The notes under the pieces were generated by a model. The model had not been told where the DNA came from and did no database searches. It saw only the letters and a list, made by a program, of their open reading frames with translations. The translations under genes were made by a program, and so were the position numbers. A stretch of DNA of 8,166 nt from an archaeon (GTDB lineage Archaea; EX4484-52; B79-G9), in the NCBI GenBank assembly GCA_030594585.1, contig JAUVEX010000042.1, positions 1 to 8,166 of the forward strand, written 5' to 3'. Below are positions 5,485-8,166 of the stretch, in pieces. Numbering within the stretch: the stretch's first letter is position 1; every line of letters starts with the position of its first letter.

Positions 5485-6801
5485 ATGCAAAACAGTCTTA
5501 ATCTTGAAGGAATTACAGAAATGCCCGCGAATCAGTCAGTTCCGGCAAAACCGCTTATACTGGATAATCGCGTATATATAGGCGCGTGCGACAAATACTT
5601 TTACGCACTTTCGTTAACTGACGGGAGCATAATCTGGTCATACCTGGCAGAAGGAATCATTATGTCTCCGGCCATTATGCATAATGACATAATCTATTTT
5701 GGCGCAGGCAATCATATTTATGCACTATCTAAAGAAGGAGAATTTTTATGGAAGTTTAGGACAGGCGGCATTATTTTGGGAAGTGCCGCAATAAACAACA
5801 ATGTGCTTTATTTTGGATCGTCAGACAACTATATGTATGCATTATCACTTAAAACAAAAGAAATTTTATGGAAATTTAGAACCAGCGCAGAAATCGTATC
5901 AGACCCTTTGATTGAAAACGAACGCATTTATTTCGGCTCACAGGATTATTATGTGTATTGCCTTGACTTGAAAGGAAATGTTTTATGGAAATTCAGGGCA
6001 AATGGAGCCATAATGACCGGCTCTGTTGCAGTTACCAAAGACCGTATTTTTTTCGCGTCAGCAGACCAAAACATATACGCGTTGGATAAAAAAGACGGCT
6101 CGTTTCTTTGGGGATTCAGAACAGGCGATATGATTTTCAACAATCCGTTCCTTCTTGATTCCTGGGTCTGCATAGGCTCAAGAGACAGATATTTTTATGT
6201 TCTTGACCAAACAACAGGCGCACTTCAATGGAAATTCCGCGGAAACGACGAGATAGACTGGCTTCCCGAATATTACAACAGCATGATTATCTTAAGTTCC
6301 GACAAGGTTTACGCGCTTGACAAATATGGAAACATTATCTGGTCTTTCCCAATGCCGCCGTTTTACATATCCTGCGAGATTACAGCAAAAAATAACATTG
6401 TTGTTTTTGGTGCAGCCGACGGACATATAAGAGGAATTTCAGCAAAAGACGGAACACTTATCTGGAAATTTAAAACAAAAAGCAATGCACAACCGCGTTT
6501 TTCAGATCTTATGCCGCCGCCCAACTGGGACCCTAATCTCTTTGACAAGTACGAAATGTTTGATCATTTAGAAAGATTAAATGAGCTTGAAAATTTCAAC
6601 CCATACACATTTACAATGAAAACGATAGAATCACAAAACCAAAAAAAATATTTCGCCGGAGAAGAGATATTGAATATCTACGAACTTGCGAACAATCCAA
6701 TACCTTATGCCGACAAAGCAACAACGGATGCAAAAAGAAAAAGAAAAGAAATCGAAGACATTCTTCTCGGAAGAAAAGATGATGCTAAAAGGTATTGTTG
6801 A
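5485..6801 (+). CDS. Cytoplasmic PQQ-like beta-propeller protein with charged C-terminal tail
   Basis: The protein has 438 residues from the ATG at 5485. Residues about 20-333 hold eight repeats of the form YFGSxDxYxYALDxxxGxxLWKFRTG, each with the YALD-like strand and a Trp or Phe near the end (for example VYIGACDKYFYALS, RIYFGSQDYYVYCLD, IVVFGAADGHIRGIS). This predicts an eight-bladed PQQ/BamB-like propeller. There is no signal peptide or membrane segment, so it should act in the cytoplasm, unlike most PQQ dehydrogenases and BamB; quinone binding or catalysis should not be assumed and a scaffold role is more likely. Residues 334-438 form a polar tail with a MPPPNWDP start and an end rich in charge (KRKRKEIEDILLGRKDD). 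The last codons lie in a 25-bp direct repeat, and a second copy of this end, at 7519-7556, encodes a slightly different C-terminus. Confidence 0.85.
   Translation: MQNSLNLEGITEMPANQSVPAKPLILDNRVYIGACDKYFYALSLTDGSIIWSYLAEGIIMSPAIMHNDIIYFGAGNHIYALSKEGEFLWKFRTGGIILGSAAINNNVLYFGSSDNYMYALSLKTKEILWKFRTSAEIVSDPLIENERIYFGSQDYYVYCLDLKGNVLWKFRANGAIMTGSVAVTKDRIFFASADQNIYALDKKDGSFLWGFRTGDMIFNNPFLLDSWVCIGSRDRYFYVLDQTTGALQWKFRGNDEIDWLPEYYNSMIILSSDKVYALDKYGNIIWSFPMPPFYISCEITAKNNIVVFGAADGHIRGISAKDGTLIWKFKTKSNAQPRFSDLMPPPNWDPNLFDKYEMFDHLERLNELENFNPYTFTMKTIESQNQKKYFAGEEILNIYELANNPIPYADKATTDAKRKRKEIEDILLGRKDDAKRYC
6761..6785 (+). repeat. Direct repeat, left copy, in the 3' end of the propeller gene
   Basis: This 25-base stretch is identical to 7519-7543. 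After it, the copies share AAGGTAT once two or three bases are skipped in the left copy (left at 6788-6794, right at 7544-7550). The left copy encodes ILLGRKDDA, followed by KRYC and the stop at 6799-6801. Its core is palindromic, TTCTTC-TCG-GAAGAA, a six-pair stem with a three-base loop. Confidence 0.9.
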
Positions 6802-6814
6802 CAAGAACGATAAG

Positions 6815-6823
6815 TATTTAAAT
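6815..6823 (+). promoter_or_regulatory. Candidate TATA box of the unrecognised gene at 6867
   Basis: TATTTAAAT predicts transcription starting near 6845, which leaves a leader of about 22 bases containing the SD at 6857-6862. The box lies between TGACAA (6799-6804) and TTGTCA (6826-6831), a six-base inverted repeat that could be an operator but could equally be chance. Confidence 0.4.
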
Positions 6824-6856
6824 GTTTGTCACTTAATAATGAATACAATTTATCGT

Positions 6857-6862
6857 AGGTGG
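6857..6862 (+). promoter_or_regulatory. Shine-Dalgarno of the unrecognised gene at 6867
   Basis: AGGTGG with a four-base spacer before ATG at 6867. It is the same motif and spacing as at 1550-1555, and it establishes this as a translated gene with its own signals inside the repeat-bounded segment. Confidence 0.6.
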
Positions 6863-6866
6863 TTTA

Positions 6867-7352
6867 ATGATTAATTTAAACAAAGTAATAAAAAAGGAAT
6901 GTGATTTAAAGCAAGGAGTTATTTTAGTAGTAAATGCTATGAATGATAATGATTCTAAAATATATGACCTCAATATACAATTTGCAGGAATTCGTGAGGA
7001 TTCTAATAATTCTGATGTTTTTTCTATAAACTACATAACAAATAATCGTGAATCATATCATATTGGGTTTAAATTTGATGGTAATGATGTATATGCATTT
7101 GCTGTCGCTCCGTGTGGCTGTCTTTGCAGAGCACGGGATGATGAATTAAGTCAAGTAGCACAAGAAATGGGTAATGATTGGGAAACACATGAAACAGATT
7201 TTACTACACGACAAGTATATAAGAAGATTCTAGGCGAAACAACATACCAAGATCTTTTAGATATCGCACCACAATTAATAACTGCTGTGAATAGATTAAG
7301 TGAACTCGGAAGTATAGAAAACCATAAAAAAAAGGATGCAAATCAGATATAA
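6867..7352 (+). CDS. Unrecognised 161-aa protein inside a repeat-bounded segment
   Basis: I do not recognise this protein. It is a soluble 161-residue chain without a signal peptide or membrane segment. The first half looks mainly beta (GVILVVNAM, IYDLNIQFAGI, VFSINYITNN, SYHIGFKFDG, VYAFAVAPCG). A compact C-x-C-x-C cluster at 83-87 (CGCLC) follows the last strand, and the second half is helical (ELSQVAQEMG, YQDLLDIAPQLITAVNRLSEL). The cluster could bind metal, though it lacks partner cysteines apart from C12. The protein is rich in Asn and Asp, and the DNA is visibly more A+T-rich than the genes to its left, suggesting a separate origin. It has its own candidate TATA box and an SD, and lies between the two 25-bp repeats. 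Its stop overlaps the 3' end of a truncated minus-strand gene by ten bases. Confidence 0.75.
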   Translation: MINLNKVIKKECDLKQGVILVVNAMNDNDSKIYDLNIQFAGIREDSNNSDVFSINYITNNRESYHIGFKFDGNDVYAFAVAPCGCLCRARDDELSQVAQEMGNDWETHETDFTTRQVYKKILGETTYQDLLDIAPQLITAVNRLSELGSIENHKKKDANQI

Positions 7353-7519
7353 ACCTTTCTTATCTGCGTCTTTTCTGCGAACTTTAGAATTTCCTTTGCA
7401 AGCTCAGGGGCAATCTGCTTGTTATTGATTGCGCCCCCCAAATTAAATGTATCCAAGGCCATGAACTTGTCCAGCAATCCTTTTTCTTTAAGTATTGTTT
7501 TTATCTCATTGATTTCTTT
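7343..7519 (-). pseudogene. 5'-truncated remnant of an unidentified minus-strand gene
   Basis: Read from about 7519 down to the TGA at 7345-7343, the minus strand encodes a coherent stretch of about 58 residues: it begins RKEINEIKTILKEKG, continues LLDKFMALDTFNLGGAIN and ends EILKFAEKTQIRKVYI before the stop. The composition is that of an ordinary soluble helical protein and codon use is like that of the neighbours. No start codon with an SD precedes it; upstream the frame runs into the direct repeat (7519-7543) and meets a stop just beyond, so the 5' part of the gene has been lost. I cannot name the family. The remnant converges on the gene at 6867-7352 with a ten-base overlap, which suggests that both arrived together from another locus. 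Confidence 0.55.
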
Positions 7520-7537
7520 TCTTCTCGGAAGAAAAGA
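7515..7537. repeat. Perfect inverted repeat over the right-hand direct repeat
   Basis: TCTTTTCTTC (7515-7524), loop TCG, and GAAGAAAAGA (7528-7537) form a ten-pair perfect stem. The left copy at 6761 keeps only six of these pairs. The left arm and flank (7511-7523) are also the reverse complement of 6741-6753, so this junction resembles the propeller gene's 3' end in both orientations. Confidence 0.8.
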
Positions 7538-7543
7538 TGATGC
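7519..7543 (+). repeat. Direct repeat, right copy, a second end of the propeller gene
   Basis: Identical over 25 bases to 6761-6785 and 758 bases away from it. In the propeller reading frame the right copy encodes LLGRKDDARYD and a TAA stop at 7554-7556, a credible C-terminus differing from the left copy's DDAKRYC. No propeller sequence lies upstream of it. Its stop is four bases from the stop (7561-7563) that ends the extended YkgJ-type frame on the minus strand, as expected for an ancestral convergent gene pair. Confidence 0.9.
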
Positions 7544-7560
7544 AAGGTATGATTAATCTG

Positions 7561-7683
7561 TTAAGATTGCAATACATATTTGGTGCCTTTGAAAGTATGC
7601 TTAAAATCATTTAAAACCACATCTTGATTGAATGGTTTACACATACTATCAAAACTAACAATTATTTGTTTTCCTTTTCCTTC
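7561..7683 (-). pseudogene. In-frame continuation of the YkgJ-type gene beyond a TAA
   Basis: After the TAA at 7686-7684 the same minus-strand frame stays open for 40 codons to a second TAA at 7563-7561. It encodes a stretch that begins EGKGKQIIVSFDSMCKPFN and ends FKHTFKGTKYVLQS. In the YkgJ-type family the segment after the conserved C-x-x-YP motif commonly has a short strand and another cysteine; IIVSFDSMC fits that. I read this as the severed C-terminal part of the gene at 7684-8160. It has no start signal of its own. Confidence 0.55.
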
Positions 7684-8160
7684 TTATATCACAAGAGGAT
7701 ATGTTTTACATGCTTCGGGTATTCGGGGGTCTACATGAACCTCGCAGCCGGTTGTTTTATCATAAAAAGGGCATTCTTTTTCAACATACATCAGGTATTG
7801 TGTTTTGTCTTTTTCAAACCAGGTCATCTCTAATTCGTCATCTACAATATAATTAAATATTGGACATTCAATTATCGCAGGTTTTTCAACAATAGTTTCA
7901 TCTGTTGATTTTACAGTTCCGCCCTCATCCCAAAAATATCTTCTCCATAATTCAATAGATGCCCTATCCAATGAATCCAGACCATATATCGGAATGTTGT
8001 TTTCTTTAAAGAGTTCAAGTCGGGAATTAGCGTCTTCACTTTCGGGGGTTGTCACCACGATAATATTTTTTGAGCCTGCATTGCAGCAACTATCCAAACA
8101 CTCACTACAATATTTTGAGGCAGTTTTCAGAATCCATGCATCCATATGTTCTTTGTTCAT
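7684..8160 (-). CDS. YkgJ-type cysteine-cluster protein, interrupted by an in-frame TAA
   Basis: The frame encodes 158 residues from the ATG at 8160; a TGA directly before it (8163-8161) rules out a longer N-terminus, and ATG at 8145 is the alternative start. Cysteines are arranged as in the YkgJ/CxxCxxCC family of putative zinc- or iron-binding proteins: C18, C21, C25 and C26 near the N-terminus (CSECLDSCC), then C130, C139 and C151 in ECPFYDKTTGCEVHVDPRIP and EACKTYP, with C99 in between. The function of the family is not established. The block TTPESEDANSRLELFKENN between the two cysteine groups is an insertion relative to a minimal domain. The protein stops at a TAA right after TYPLVI, but the same frame continues for 40 sensible codons (7683-7561), so the gene is probably nonsense-disrupted. 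It may still make a nearly complete protein. Confidence 0.75.
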   Translation of the reverse strand: MNKEHMDAWILKTASKYCSECLDSCCNAGSKNIIVVTTPESEDANSRLELFKENNIPIYGLDSLDRASIELWRRYFWDEGGTVKSTDETIVEKPAIIECPIFNYIVDDELEMTWFEKDKTQYLMYVEKECPFYDKTTGCEVHVDPRIPEACKTYPLVI

Positions 8161-8166
8161 TCAATC

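Noticed and set aside
6686..6874. ORF of 62 codons across the end of the propeller gene
   Set aside because: It is out of frame with the propeller gene for half its length, has no SD and its translation is a low-complexity shadow.
7344..7683. CRISPR array or insertion sequence in the repeat-bearing region
   Set aside because: There are only two repeat copies, 758 bases apart, with a gene between them; no spacer-like periodicity and no transposase or integrase frame is present.
7684..7686. Stop-codon recoding (selenocysteine or pyrrolysine) in the YkgJ-type gene
   Set aside because: The codon is TAA, whereas selenocysteine uses TGA and pyrrolysine TAG, and no recoding stem-loop is evident; a nonsense mutation is simpler.
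7624..7833. Plus-strand ORF of 69 codons
   Set aside because: It is antisense to the YkgJ-type gene and its interrupted tail, and has no SD.

Overview
The window looks like a piece of an AT-rich archaeal chromosome, most likely from a small-genome DPANN-type lineage. The archaeal/eukaryotic-type ribosomal protein S2, a MEMO-family protein, TATA boxes at archaeal spacing and GGTGA-type Shine-Dalgarno (SD) sequences all point to Archaea. The DPANN placement is an inference from compact gene packing and the lysine-rich protein style; no marker here proves it.

Layout. (1) 1-1350, minus: a large open-ended gene for a nucleotidyltransferase with a helical, HEPN-like C-terminal half. (2) 1351-1924: intergenic DNA around a 71-codon SD-led small membrane protein, then an S2 leader with two short hairpins. 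(3) 1925-4168, plus: ribosomal protein S2, a COG2426-type small membrane transporter, and a fusion of a PAP2 lipid phosphatase with a CTP-dependent polyprenol kinase-like domain. (4) 4181-4543, minus: a PPOX-type flavin split-barrel protein. (5) 4628-6801, plus: MEMO-family protein, then a cytoplasmic eight-bladed PQQ-like propeller with a charged C-terminal tail. (6) 6802-8166: a rearranged accessory zone.

The accessory zone holds the most unusual signals. An exact 25-bp direct repeat, made from the last codons of the propeller gene, occurs at 6761-6785 and again at 7519-7543. Between the copies lie an unrecognised A+T-rich gene (6867-7352) and the 5'-truncated remains of a minus-strand gene (7343-7519). 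The right-hand copy still encodes a plausible propeller C-terminus with its own stop at 7554-7556, four bases from the end of a convergent minus-strand gene. The simplest reading is that an ancestral junction, propeller gene facing a YkgJ-type cysteine protein gene, was split by a 758-bp segment. The YkgJ-type gene is itself interrupted by an in-frame TAA (7684-7686), after which the same frame continues for 40 codons that look like the rest of the domain.

Translation signals fall into two classes. Four genes (starts at 2602, 4543 minus, 4628 and 5485) have a TATA box centred about 24-27 bases before the ATG, which predicts leaderless mRNAs. Four others (starts at 1350 minus, 1560, 1925 and 6867) have a clear GGTG-type SD. 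Functionally, S2 and MEMO are old archaeal neighbours; the transporter and the phosphatase-kinase fusion inserted between them suggest membrane or polyprenyl-phosphate work, but no single pathway unites the window.
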